Shown here: positions 35,773 to 44,756 of the stretch, piece by piece
How positions within the stretch are numbered: position 1 is the stretch's first letter
How the letters are laid out: each line of letters begins with the position of its first letter
DNA from: Bacteroidia bacterium
Lineage (GTDB): Bacteria; Bacteroidota; Bacteroidia; Bacteroidales; UBA932
NCBI GenBank assembly: GCA_009929175.1
Contig: SABC01000005.1
Span: forward strand, 1 to 64,000
DNA: 64,000 bases
Reading direction: 5' to 3'
Notes under the pieces: model-generated
Database searches by the model: none
Seen by the model: only the letters and a program-made list of their open reading frames with translations
What the model was told of the DNA's origin: nothing
Made by a program: the position numbers and the translations under genes

Positions 35773-38571
35773 TTAAAACCTCCTGTGGCCGCCAGGCATC
35801 ATACCTCGTCCAGAACCTCTGGAACCCGATGAGCTGCCTCCGAATGTCCCGAACCTGAAGGTCAGGCTCAGCATGAAATATTGACCAAGGGTGTTGTTCT
35901 GTATATCCTCAATATAGTTATCGGTAGTGTTCCTCCATATGTTGCGGGATTGGTCCAGTATGTCGTAAACCTTGAAACTAAGTGTTCCCATATTCTTGAA
36001 CAGCAATTTTGAAAATTCTGCATTCCATACAGTGGAGGGTTCGTTCATCCCCTCTTCGTATCCAATGTAAAACATATGGTTCAGATCACTTACCACATTA
36101 AATCCTGCTGGCAATGTCCAGTTAAGGTAGAGGCTCACAGAGTTGTTCCATGTTGCAGGCTTAATATTGTTTTCAATTGTATACCAAGCATATGAATATG
36201 ATGCCCTGCCCCCTGCACTGGCCTCGAGTTTCTCTCCCCTGTAAGTCAAACGCAACATCTCCGAAAGGGATATGCTTGTGGTTTTGTTTCTCACCTGATT
36301 GGAGTAGTTTACCCCGTTGTTGAGCGAAAGCCTTGTATTTGACATAAAGTAAAATTTGGACTTTTTGATCGGAGTATTGTACATAAGGTTGGAAAAAACA
36401 GAGTATACTCCGTCTTCGTTGACAGGTTTGCTATACCTGACACCACCCTCATCGTACCAGTTCATGTTCACGATCTTGTCCATTGTGTAGTTGGCACCCA
36501 GCCGCATGTTCAGGGAGCGGAAGGTTGCCCTTTCGTTGTTACGGAAATCCACCCACAACCTATGGTTGAATTCGGGCATCAGGTCGGGATTACCCAACGG
36601 GATATACAGGGGATTGGAATTATCCGGAACAGGTTGCAGCTGGTTTATGGAGGGTTGATTTGTGTTTCCCCGGTAGCTGACCCTGATGCTCTTGACATCG
36701 CTGAAGTTATAATCAAACTGTGCCGAGGGTGAGAAGTTTACCACACTACGGGAGAGGATGGTGGTATCCCCCTTACTTTCGGTTGAGGAGGGCTGGACAT
36801 TGAATCCCAACGTATAACTATATTTCTCCTCGTTCTTCCTGATATTTACCTCAGCCCTTTGGTTGATGAAAGTATTCTTGTATATGTTGGAGTACTCTTC
36901 GTCAAACAGGTCATATTTGCCGGTTACCGTATTGAAATCATAGGAGTTTTTTTCGGAGTTGTTTACGCTGAGGTTGTACCTGTATGCAAGTTCGAGGTAG
37001 AAATTCCTTCCGAGAGGTTCGGTATAAGATGCCCTGGCTCCCAACGAGTAGCTGTTGTTATTGAGGTCAAACCTTTGGTCAATTACATTTCGGACAATAT
37101 TGGAACCATAACGGTTGGTTTCGGATTTGTTTGATCCGTCAAGATCGTTGTTGGAGTATGAGTAGGTGAAGTTTACCGAAAAGGTCCTTCCCGGTTTGCC
37201 TAACCTTTGGCGGAAAAGCAGGTCGCCGCCCAACGACTGTGACTCGTTATCGCCTGTGGAGAGGCTGTTTCCATCGTTAATTTTGGTTCCGTACAGTCCC
37301 TGAGTGGAGTAGCGGTTCTCTTCCCGGAACGAGCCATAACCCAAGCTAACATTAGGACGGAATAAGATAGATGTTTTTTCGGAAATATTCCACTCCATCT
37401 CCATTGCCACCCTGTGGCCATCTGAAATATTATTTGACAAAGTTGTGTCCCTGTTAAAAAAGCTGCTGTCTGTGAGGAAATTCTGACGGGCACGGATTCC
37501 TTCGGCAAGGTTGTCAGTACTTCCGTAAAAATAGTTCCCCCCAATTTTGAAATTGCCGTTTTTAGACTCGGTGTTTGCATTGACACCTCCCATCCAAGAG
37601 GTTGTTATACCATTTCCGCCAAAGTTAAGTGTGGTACCACCTACCCTGATACCTCCTCCGCCTCCGCCCATTGAGCCGCGCATACTTCTCATCATTCCAC
37701 CTGCAATATCGGAAAAAGCCCTGTTGTTGGTGTTGTTACCATTGGCTATCACACTAATCTGGTGCCTTTCCGTGAAATTACCCACCATACCGGCAGTCTG
37801 GTATCGTTCGTCAGAACCATATCCTCCTGTAACATTTCCAAACCATCCGTTCATCATCCCCGGACGTATGGACAGGTCAATCACCGTCTCTTCGTTTCCA
37901 TCATCAATGCCGGTAAATCGGGCTTGTTCGGATTGTCTCTCCACCACCCTGACCTTCTCAACGATCTTTGCCGGGAGGTTTTTGGTTGCAAGGGATGGGT
38001 CATCCAGGAAAAAAGTCTTTCCGTCTATCATGATCTTGGTGATCTCCTTTCCATTGGCAGTGATTTTCCCGTCAGCATCGACTTCGACGCCCGGAAGTTT
38101 TTTTAAAAGTTCTTCCAGCATATCGCTGTCAGTGCTTTTAAAAGAACCGGCATTATACTCGATTGTATCTTTCTTGACTATCACCGGATTTCCCAAGGCT
38201 GTGACAACCACTTGGTCCAACAGGTTTACCTGCTCTATCATATTTATGTAGCCCAGCTCGACAATTCTTTGACTGCCTATTAAAATATCTTTTTCTACTG
38301 TTGTGTAACCCATGAACTCTACTTTGAGCCTGTACTCACCCGACGGTACTCCGGTTATTTCAAACTTCCCTTCGGTATCGGAAAGTGCATATTTGGAAGG
38401 TTGTTCTTCCCCCTTGCGAATCAGGGCAGCTGTGGCAAACTGGACGACCTCGTTCCTGATGCTGTCGACAAGCGCTCCGCGTACCCGGTGGTCCCTGGTC
38501 TGGGAATAAACCACATTGTTTGCAAACAAGATTAGTGCAAAAAAAAGAAGGAGTGTTTTTGTATATCTCAT
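35773..38571 (-). CDS. Outer-membrane beta-barrel protein with carboxypeptidase-regulatory-like and plug domains (TonB-dependent receptor superfamily)
   Basis: Signal MRYTKTLLLFFALILFANNVVYSQ; GALVDSIRNEVVQFATAALIRKG...GEYRLKVEFMGYTTVEKDI; plug region KKLPGVEVDADGKITANGKEITKIMIDGKTFF. Confidence 0.88.
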   Translation of the reverse strand: MRYTKTLLLFFALILFANNVVYSQTRDHRVRGALVDSIRNEVVQFATAALIRKGEEQPSKYALSDTEGKFEITGVPSGEYRLKVEFMGYTTVEKDILIGSQRIVELGYINMIEQVNLLDQVVVTALGNPVIVKKDTIEYNAGSFKSTDSDMLEELLKKLPGVEVDADGKITANGKEITKIMIDGKTFFLDDPSLATKNLPAKIVEKVRVVERQSEQARFTGIDDGNEETVIDLSIRPGMMNGWFGNVTGGYGSDERYQTAGMVGNFTERHQISVIANGNNTNNRAFSDIAGGMMRSMRGSMGGGGGGIRVGGTTLNFGGNGITTSWMGGVNANTESKNGNFKIGGNYFYGSTDNLAEGIRARQNFLTDSSFFNRDTTLSNNISDGHRVAMEMEWNISEKTSILFRPNVSLGYGSFREENRYSTQGLYGTKINDGNSLSTGDNESQSLGGDLLFRQRLGKPGRTFSVNFTYSYSNNDLDGSNKSETNRYGSNIVRNVIDQRFDLNNNSYSLGARASYTEPLGRNFYLELAYRYNLSVNNSEKNSYDFNTVTGKYDLFDEEYSNIYKNTFINQRAEVNIRKNEEKYSYTLGFNVQPSSTESKGDTTILSRSVVNFSPSAQFDYNFSDVKSIRVSYRGNTNQPSINQLQPVPDNSNPLYIPLGNPDLMPEFNHRLWVDFRNNERATFRSLNMRLGANYTMDKIVNMNWYDEGGVRYSKPVNEDGVYSVFSNLMYNTPIKKSKFYFMSNTRLSLNNGVNYSNQVRNKTTSISLSEMLRLTYRGEKLEASAGGRASYSYAWYTIENNIKPATWNNSVSLYLNWTLPAGFNVVSDLNHMFYIGYEEGMNEPSTVWNAEFSKLLFKNMGTLSFKVYDILDQSRNIWRNTTDNYIEDIQNNTLGQYFMLSLTFRFGTFGGSSSGSRGSGRGMMPGGHRRF

Positions 38572-38662
38572 AAAGTTTAAAAATTCTAAAATTGATGTGT
38601 TTTTCAAATAACAAACCTTTGACATCAGAAACAGCCAAAGGTTAAATGCAATTGAAAAAAAA

Positions 38663-39244
38663 TTATTTGACGCGGCCCGGATTGCTCTTCAGGAAGTCTT
38701 CCCAACCTTTACTCCGGCCATTTTGTTTACGACTTTTGTCATTTGCCCGGACTTCAAGCGGAACCGACCCCGAAAGAAAATGGCACAAGGCAGCTGCAAG
38801 GCCATCCGTGGCATCATATGAGTCAGGAATCTGCTCCACCTTAAGGATAGCACGCACTACTGCAGAGACTTGCTCTTTGGAAGCTGCCCCTTTTCCGGTA
38901 ATGGAGAGTTTGATTTTCCTGGGAGCGTACTCACATACCGGAAGGCCGGCCCCCAAAGCTGCAGCAATGGCAATTCCCTGTGCCCTGCCCAGTTTGAGCA
39001 TTGACTGGACATTCTTCCCGTAAAATGGAGACTCAATTGCAAACTCAGTGGGTGAGTATTTATTGATCAAGCCGGATATCTCTTCGAAAATCCGGCCCAG
39101 ACGGGCAAAATGATCCTTGTTTGATTTCAGTGAGACCACTCCCATTGCAACAAAGAGAGGACGATTGTTTATAACCCTGATTACACCCCAACCTATCAAC
39201 TGTGTACCCGGGTCAATTCCTAGTATGGTACGTTCCTGATTCAT
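38663..39244 (-). CDS. ruvC: Crossover junction endodeoxyribonuclease RuvC
   Basis: ILGIDPGTQLIGWGVI, FAIESPFYGKNVQSMLKLGRAQG, DATDGLAAALCH. Start trimmed to MNQERTI. Confidence 0.95.
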   Translation of the reverse strand: MNQERTILGIDPGTQLIGWGVIRVINNRPLFVAMGVVSLKSNKDHFARLGRIFEEISGLINKYSPTEFAIESPFYGKNVQSMLKLGRAQGIAIAAALGAGLPVCEYAPRKIKLSITGKGAASKEQVSAVVRAILKVEQIPDSYDATDGLAAALCHFLSGSVPLEVRANDKSRKQNGRSKGWEDFLKSNPGRVK

Positions 39245-39248
39245 TTGG

Positions 39249-40517
39249 TTAATCCAGGAATTGGAAACCTGTATAAGGTACCAAAACCTCAGGGATTGCA
39301 ATTTTGTCTGCCTGTTGGTTGTTTTCCAGCAAAGCTGCAACTATCCTGGGCAGAGCAAGTGAACTTCCGTTAAGGGTGTGGGCTGCAACAGGCTTGCCAT
39401 TCTCATCTTTATATCTCAATTTAAGGCGATTGGACTGGAAAGTTTCAAAATTGGACACGGAGCTGACCTCCAGCCATCTCTGCTGAGCAGCAGACCAAAC
39501 TTCAAAATCATAAGTAAGGGCCGATGTAAAACTCATGTCACCACCACAAAGTCTGAGTATCCGGTAAGGAAGACCCAAAGAGCTGACCAGACCCTCCACA
39601 TGGGAGACCATACCCTCAAGTGCATCGTAGGAATCTCCTGGATGAGCTATCTGTACAATTTCCACTTTATCAAACTGGTGCAACCTGTTTAACCCACGTA
39701 CGTCTTTACCATATGAACCGGCCTCCCTGCGGAAACAAGGAGTATAGGCTGTAAGTTTGACAGGAAGTTCGGATTCGGAAAGGATCACATCACGGAATAT
39801 ATTGGTCACAGGAACCTCTGCAGTAGGAATAAGATAGAAATTGTCCAGCCCCACATGATACATCTGTTCCCCTTTATCTGGCAATTGCCCTGTTCCGTAA
39901 CCAGAGGCTTCATTGACCATCAATGGGGGCATTACTTCGTTGTAACCAGCCTTGGTGTTGTAATCCAGGAAATAAGAGATCAGAGCCCTTTGCAGTCTTG
40001 CACCCTTGCCTTTGTAAACAGGAAAGCCTGCACCTGTCAGCTTGACACCTAGGTCAAAATCAATTATCTCATATTTCTTTGCCAATTCCCAGTGTGGCAT
40101 ATTTTCTTTCAAATCAGGCATCACTCCCCCTTCCCTGACAATCTCGTTATCTTGGGCAGATTTGCCCGAAGGGACAGATGAGTGAGGGAGGTTTGGCAAT
40201 TGTACCAAAAGCTCGTTGAGAAGTTGGGAAAATTTATCCATTTCTCCCTCAAGTTCTTTTGACCTCTCTTTAAGGGAAGCCACCTTGGACTTGAGAGCCT
40301 CAGCCTTCTCCCGTTCTCCGGACTTCATCAATTGTCCGATTTCCCTGGCCATTGTATTTTGTCCGGAAAGAATTGAATCCAGTTCAGTCTGTATGTTCCT
40401 TCTTTTCAAATCAGAATCCAGTATCGAATCAATGATAACGGTGGCGTCAAAATTCTTTACCAACAGTCTCTCTTTTACAAAACGGGAATCGTCCCTGAGG
40501 AGTTTAATGTTAAGCAT
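39249..40517 (-). CDS. serS: Seryl-tRNA synthetase
   Basis: IPTAEVPVTNIFRDVIL, FRREAGSYGKDVRGLNRLHQFDKVEIV, NGSSLALPRIVAALLENNQ. Confidence 0.97.
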   Translation of the reverse strand: MLNIKLLRDDSRFVKERLLVKNFDATVIIDSILDSDLKRRNIQTELDSILSGQNTMAREIGQLMKSGEREKAEALKSKVASLKERSKELEGEMDKFSQLLNELLVQLPNLPHSSVPSGKSAQDNEIVREGGVMPDLKENMPHWELAKKYEIIDFDLGVKLTGAGFPVYKGKGARLQRALISYFLDYNTKAGYNEVMPPLMVNEASGYGTGQLPDKGEQMYHVGLDNFYLIPTAEVPVTNIFRDVILSESELPVKLTAYTPCFRREAGSYGKDVRGLNRLHQFDKVEIVQIAHPGDSYDALEGMVSHVEGLVSSLGLPYRILRLCGGDMSFTSALTYDFEVWSAAQQRWLEVSSVSNFETFQSNRLKLRYKDENGKPVAAHTLNGSSLALPRIVAALLENNQQADKIAIPEVLVPYTGFQFLD

Positions 40518-40664
40518 TGTCTATTTATTGTCAAAATTAGTTGTCAAAGTTAAAAAAATTAATCATCCCAATATTAAAAAAGAAATAAAATATAGAATTC
40601 CATAAAACAAAAACAACTTTATACAAACCTGTTTAAAAGGGTTTTACAATGCCAAAAGGGTAGT

Positions 40665-40672
40665 TAGATTTG
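40665..40672 (+). promoter_or_regulatory. -7-like element (TAGATTTG) immediately upstream of the pilus locus
   Basis: TAnnTTTG match ending 5 nt before the ATG at 40678; no good TTTG 19 nt upstream. Confidence 0.4.
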
Positions 40673-40677
40673 CAACC

Positions 40678-41553
40678 ATGAAAAGGAAGTACATACAAAT
40701 TGCTTTGCTTGCAGCCATGTTTTTCGGGTGCGGGAAGGAAGATCATGAGACACTGTACAAAATCCGTTTCACATCGTTGTACGATCCTCATACTAAAAAC
40801 AGATACTACTTTTTGCCTGCAGGCACCAAAGCCCTTTTGTCGATATTTGACAAGAACAGGCCACATTTGGGCAATATTACGGAAAACCTGCATATTACAT
40901 CTGACGGGTCGGGTTATATGTTTTCTTATGGCTACTATATGACATTGAGAAGCAGCACCTATGATATATTTTCCTTGTCTGAGAACAGGGATTATGTCTC
41001 TCCTCTGTTTTTTTACAACAACCGTTACGCACAACCCGAAAATGGTGTGGATTACATATGGGCGGCTGTGAAGGATGTGCAAATAAACGGACCATCCGAC
41101 GTAAATCTGCTATATCGTCACATTGCAAGTAAAATTGACTTGACAGTTACAATTCCAAATACATATAGTTCCATGACAATCCGGTACATCAAGCTCACCC
41201 TGCCCAATCCCTCCTCTTCCTACCTTGATTTGGAAAACGGAACCATTTACCCTGCCGAACAATTAACCGGTCCAGTTATCCTTGAGGGATCTGGGAACAG
41301 CCGGGAAATATATTTGCTTCCTTGCCAGCCACACCTCACAGTAGAGGTGTCATATAATGCCTTATTGACTAATGGTCAGGAATTAAGTGCTATTGCAACA
41401 GGTACTGTTCCTGTCCAGATGCAGGGAGGTATCCGCTATGAGGTCAATGTCGAACCGGGTAGTATTCCTGAGGCAACGGTCACCGTATATGCAGAGGACT
41501 GGGTGTATGTCCCGGAAACAATAGAGTACTCAAAACTAAAACAATCAAAATGA
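40678..41553 (+). CDS. Fimbrillin-like lipoprotein (paralog 1)
   Basis: Lipoprotein signal MKRKYIQIALLAAMFFGC; GVDYIWAAVKDVQI...LLYRHIASKIDLTV...VYAEDW aligns by eye with the two downstream fimbrillin-like proteins. Confidence 0.65.
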   Translation: MKRKYIQIALLAAMFFGCGKEDHETLYKIRFTSLYDPHTKNRYYFLPAGTKALLSIFDKNRPHLGNITENLHITSDGSGYMFSYGYYMTLRSSTYDIFSLSENRDYVSPLFFYNNRYAQPENGVDYIWAAVKDVQINGPSDVNLLYRHIASKIDLTVTIPNTYSSMTIRYIKLTLPNPSSSYLDLENGTIYPAEQLTGPVILEGSGNSREIYLLPCQPHLTVEVSYNALLTNGQELSAIATGTVPVQMQGGIRYEVNVEPGSIPEATVTVYAEDWVYVPETIEYSKLKQSK

Positions 41554-42383
41554 AAGGCCCTCTTTATTTGTTCACATTAATTTTCATTTTCAGTTGCATT
41601 GGAGAGAAGCTGGAGTTGTGCCCTGATTACGGTAAATACAGGGTGGAATTCCGTGAAGCAGAGTTCCTGCAATGTAATGAGAGAGGGATTATGGTGATGC
41701 TGTACGACTCTGCAGGCAAAAAAAACATCATGGATTCGTACAGTTACTATTTGGATATCAATGATTCGTTGTTCCGGAATGACAAGGTGTTGAAACTATT
41801 TCCCGGCAACTACAAATTTTATTCAATACTCACTTCAAAAGAGCAAGATTTGTTGTTGGAGCTACCTTTAAAAAACGGCACAAGATACCTCCGGTCAGAA
41901 TCTGATGCCGTTATTGTCAAAAGCTACTCAAACATCGTAGAGCTCAGGCACCGCTTGGCCAATAGTATGGTAGTTTTTATATGTAAAGGCGACAACCTTA
42001 ATAATGAACATATTGTCAGTCTTGAATATTCACCGCCATGTGAAGAATACGGGTGTGTCAACCTGGTTACCGGAAACTGTAGTTATGAAAACCAGGTCAG
42101 CGGGTTTTTGATACCGGCCTTTTTTGACGATTTGCATGAAGAGTGGTACTCGTACTGTAATCCTATGACATCCGGGAGCGAAATTTTGATCAGGATAACA
42201 CTGCAAAACCTTGACAACCACACCAAGAGAACACTGACAACAAGAGCTGGACTGGCTTCGGGGTTTGTACAAGGTAAGGTCCACAATATTTTACTTGAGG
42301 TAACACCAATGGAAATCAATGTAGTATTGTCAGGCATAATAGACTGGGAAGATCACCTCCATGACAAGGTGGTCCAATTATAA
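41550..42383 (+). CDS. Lipoprotein of unknown family, possible FimB/Mfa2-like pilus anchor
   Basis: Lipobox LIFIFSC; ATGA overlap with paralog 1; position and LFPGNYKFYSI hint at Mfa2-like function. No firm family motif. Confidence 0.5.
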   Translation: MKGPLYLFTLIFIFSCIGEKLELCPDYGKYRVEFREAEFLQCNERGIMVMLYDSAGKKNIMDSYSYYLDINDSLFRNDKVLKLFPGNYKFYSILTSKEQDLLLELPLKNGTRYLRSESDAVIVKSYSNIVELRHRLANSMVVFICKGDNLNNEHIVSLEYSPPCEEYGCVNLVTGNCSYENQVSGFLIPAFFDDLHEEWYSYCNPMTSGSEILIRITLQNLDNHTKRTLTTRAGLASGFVQGKVHNILLEVTPMEINVVLSGIIDWEDHLHDKVVQL

Positions 42384-42411
42384 AACAAACAAACATTTAA
42401 AATCAAACAAA

Positions 42412-43305
42412 ATGAAACAGTCAAGAGCTTTATGTTTTGCGCTTTGCGCATTTGCACTCTTAACTTCTTGTGAAAAAGAGCAAAGAGTAGAGAATGGGAA
42501 GATGGAAGCAGTCAGGTTTTTTGCAAGCTACGAAGGAGAGATCGCAACAAAAGCCACTAATCCATTCACGGTCGGATACAAATCCACTATCATAGCCTAT
42601 CAGTCGGGAGAGTCTCCTCTCACATCAACACCCATGGCAGGAACCCCTTTGGAAGCCACATCATCCACTGGGAGTGTGCTGACTCCGGAGAATCCTTTAT
42701 ACGTGCCAAAAGGGATCTATGACTTTTATTCGGTTTCCCTAAACTCTACCGTTTCTCCCGGAATTACATTCACCTCCGGAGTCTCTGCCCAACTTGCAAA
42801 CAATAAAGATTACCTGTGGGCAAAAGTCCCCTCTGTGAACGAAGGTGGGAATGTTGGGTTTGCTTACAGACACAAAGCTGTAGGTATAGAAATCAACCTG
42901 TCCCAAGGGAGCGGGATCAGCGGACTTACAGTCACATCAATAAAATTCACACCTTCAAAGGCAGATGCTTCGTCCAAAATGTCCCTTGCCACAGGCGAAA
43001 TAGGAAAGGCTGCCCAAAAGGATGTACTGACCGAAATGGCACTAAGTGGCAGCAAAGGCAGCTACATAATGGTTCCTCTGGGTAGCTTATCGCTTGATAT
43101 TGAAATTACTGCGAATCTCACAATCGGAGGCACACCTGTCACCGGAAAGAAATATCTGGCATCAATACCTGCAAGGAGTTACGAAGGTGGTACTCTTTAC
43201 ACGCTCAACCTCAGCGTTTCGGCTACATCATTGACATTTACCAGTACTGTACTGGAAGATTGGACATCACAGACAATCACAGGTGTTACATTAACAGAAC
43301 AATAG
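42412..43305 (+). CDS. Fimbrillin family lipoprotein (paralog 2)
   Basis: MKQSRALCFALCAFALLTSC; EGEIATKATNPF (fimbrillin-type K/R-A site), YVPKGIYDFYSVS, GVSAQLANNKDYLWAK, EDWTSQTITGVTL. Confidence 0.78.
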   Translation: MKQSRALCFALCAFALLTSCEKEQRVENGKMEAVRFFASYEGEIATKATNPFTVGYKSTIIAYQSGESPLTSTPMAGTPLEATSSTGSVLTPENPLYVPKGIYDFYSVSLNSTVSPGITFTSGVSAQLANNKDYLWAKVPSVNEGGNVGFAYRHKAVGIEINLSQGSGISGLTVTSIKFTPSKADASSKMSLATGEIGKAAQKDVLTEMALSGSKGSYIMVPLGSLSLDIEITANLTIGGTPVTGKKYLASIPARSYEGGTLYTLNLSVSATSLTFTSTVLEDWTSQTITGVTLTEQ

Positions 43306-43307
43306 CC

Positions 43308-44201
43308 ATGAGGCGGAGTCCCTTGATAATATCACTTATTGCTGCCCTTCTGTACTTTTCCTGTACAGAAGAGGTATGCAATTGTTCTGATCCGGGGAAT
43401 TTGCAATACATGGTAAACTTCCGTGGAGAAGTGCCATTCACCAAGGCTCCGGTCCCCTTCAAACAAGGTGTGGTGGTCTCGATATTCGGATACCTGCACA
43501 AAGAGAATCCGCTCCAGAAACAATCATGGCCAGGCACTCCGTTTATAGCCGTATCGGGGAGTTATGGACAATTTTCACCGGTTGCACAAGAGAAGTTGAT
43601 TGTTCCTGGCGGAGTCTATGACTTTTATGCAATTTCGGCAAACAGCCCGGACAACGAATCTCCTGTATTTTCAAAAGGAGTCTCCGCTCCTCTTTGTAAC
43701 GGAAAGGACTACCTTTATGCAAAACACACTGGAGTAATCGTAGATGATGATCTTTTGGTGCCTCTTGTTTTCAACCATTTATGTGCTACTATTGAATTAA
43801 AAATCACATCCGACCCACCATCAATGATTCACGAAATCAGCGTGGTTTCACTCACACCTCCTCAGGAAGGAGGCTCCCTTGTTTTGTCGACAGGCAAGAT
43901 AACACCAGCCACCAGGTCACTGGATGTGTTCCTCCCCATGGAATATGTAAAAGGCAGAGCAAAAATGATAATCCTGCCAACTACCGACCAGCCGGAAATC
44001 AAAATCAGGATTGTAACAGGAGAAGGTGGCAACAGTATCTCAAACTATAAAGAGGGAGTCATACCAACTCCCAATGGGGGGTACAGCAGCGGGAAAAGAT
44101 ACATCTATATGGTTTTGTTGACATATGATAACATACGGTTTACGGGGAGCAGTATCGAAGATTGGAAGCATGAGCCAATTAACAACATTGAGTTAAAATG
44201 A
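43308..44201 (+). CDS. Fimbrillin family lipoprotein (paralog 3)
   Basis: MRRSPLIISLIAALLYFSC; VPFTKAPVPFKQG, VPGGVYDFYAIS, GVSAPLCNGKDYLYAK, IEDWKHEPINNIEL; same length (297 aa) as paralog 2. Confidence 0.78.
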   Translation: MRRSPLIISLIAALLYFSCTEEVCNCSDPGNLQYMVNFRGEVPFTKAPVPFKQGVVVSIFGYLHKENPLQKQSWPGTPFIAVSGSYGQFSPVAQEKLIVPGGVYDFYAISANSPDNESPVFSKGVSAPLCNGKDYLYAKHTGVIVDDDLLVPLVFNHLCATIELKITSDPPSMIHEISVVSLTPPQEGGSLVLSTGKITPATRSLDVFLPMEYVKGRAKMIILPTTDQPEIKIRIVTGEGGNSISNYKEGVIPTPNGGYSSGKRYIYMVLLTYDNIRFTGSSIEDWKHEPINNIELK

Positions 44202-44755
44202 TATTCAAAGCCGTCAAAGAATCGTCTTTCTCCTTGTTAATGGTTGTTTTGATGTTAACAGCCATACCTAGAGCTGTGAGCCAGTCAAAGTCTGTTTCTG
44301 TGAACATCCCGGCTCTTCTGTTGGGGTGCTACAATATTGAACCATCGTTTATGGTTAGCGGGAAAGTTTCGTTGCATGCACCGGTTTCATGGAGTCCTCA
44401 CACATTCAAAAACAACATTCGAATAAAGCATGTAATTGTTATGGCCGGGGCAAGATGGTGGAAATGGCACGGGTACTCAGGTCTTTTTACCGGAGGATAT
44501 CTTGCATATTCCAAATACAACATCAGCCCCGGGAAATACAGGTACGAAGGAAACGCAAAAGGCCTGACAATTACGGCGGGTTATGCAAAAATGTTGTCCA
44601 GGAGCTGGAATATTGAGATGCAGGCGGGACTTTTCGCAGGTGCCGCAAAACACGACAAATTCGAAAAGAAGATGTGTGGAGATTACCTGGACAGCACATC
44701 ACAAATCGTGATTTTACCTTCCGGAATATCTGTTTCATTGGTTTACTTGTTTTGA
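44198..44755 (+). CDS. DUF3575-like outer-membrane protein
   Basis: Signal peptide without lipobox; VSVNIPALLLGCYNIEPSFMVSGKVSLHAP and AGARWWKWHGYSGLFTGGYL resemble DUF3575 proteins of Bacteroidales pilus loci. Confidence 0.72.
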   Translation: MIFKAVKESSFSLLMVVLMLTAIPRAVSQSKSVSVNIPALLLGCYNIEPSFMVSGKVSLHAPVSWSPHTFKNNIRIKHVIVMAGARWWKWHGYSGLFTGGYLAYSKYNISPGKYRYEGNAKGLTITAGYAKMLSRSWNIEMQAGLFAGAAKHDKFEKKMCGDYLDSTSQIVILPSGISVSLVYLF

Positions 44756-44756
44756 G

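Noticed and set aside
37547-38251. 234-aa plus-strand ORF antisense to the TonB-type OMP
   Set aside because: Pro/Ser-rich shadow of the plug domain; no start context or promoter.
40517-40677. Possible invertible (phase-variable) promoter upstream of the pilus locus
   Set aside because: I looked for flanking inverted repeats and a nearby invertase gene and saw neither.
40633-41082. 149-aa minus-strand ORF over the first fimbrillin-like gene
   Set aside because: No motifs; opposite strand has a lipoprotein signal and paralog similarity.
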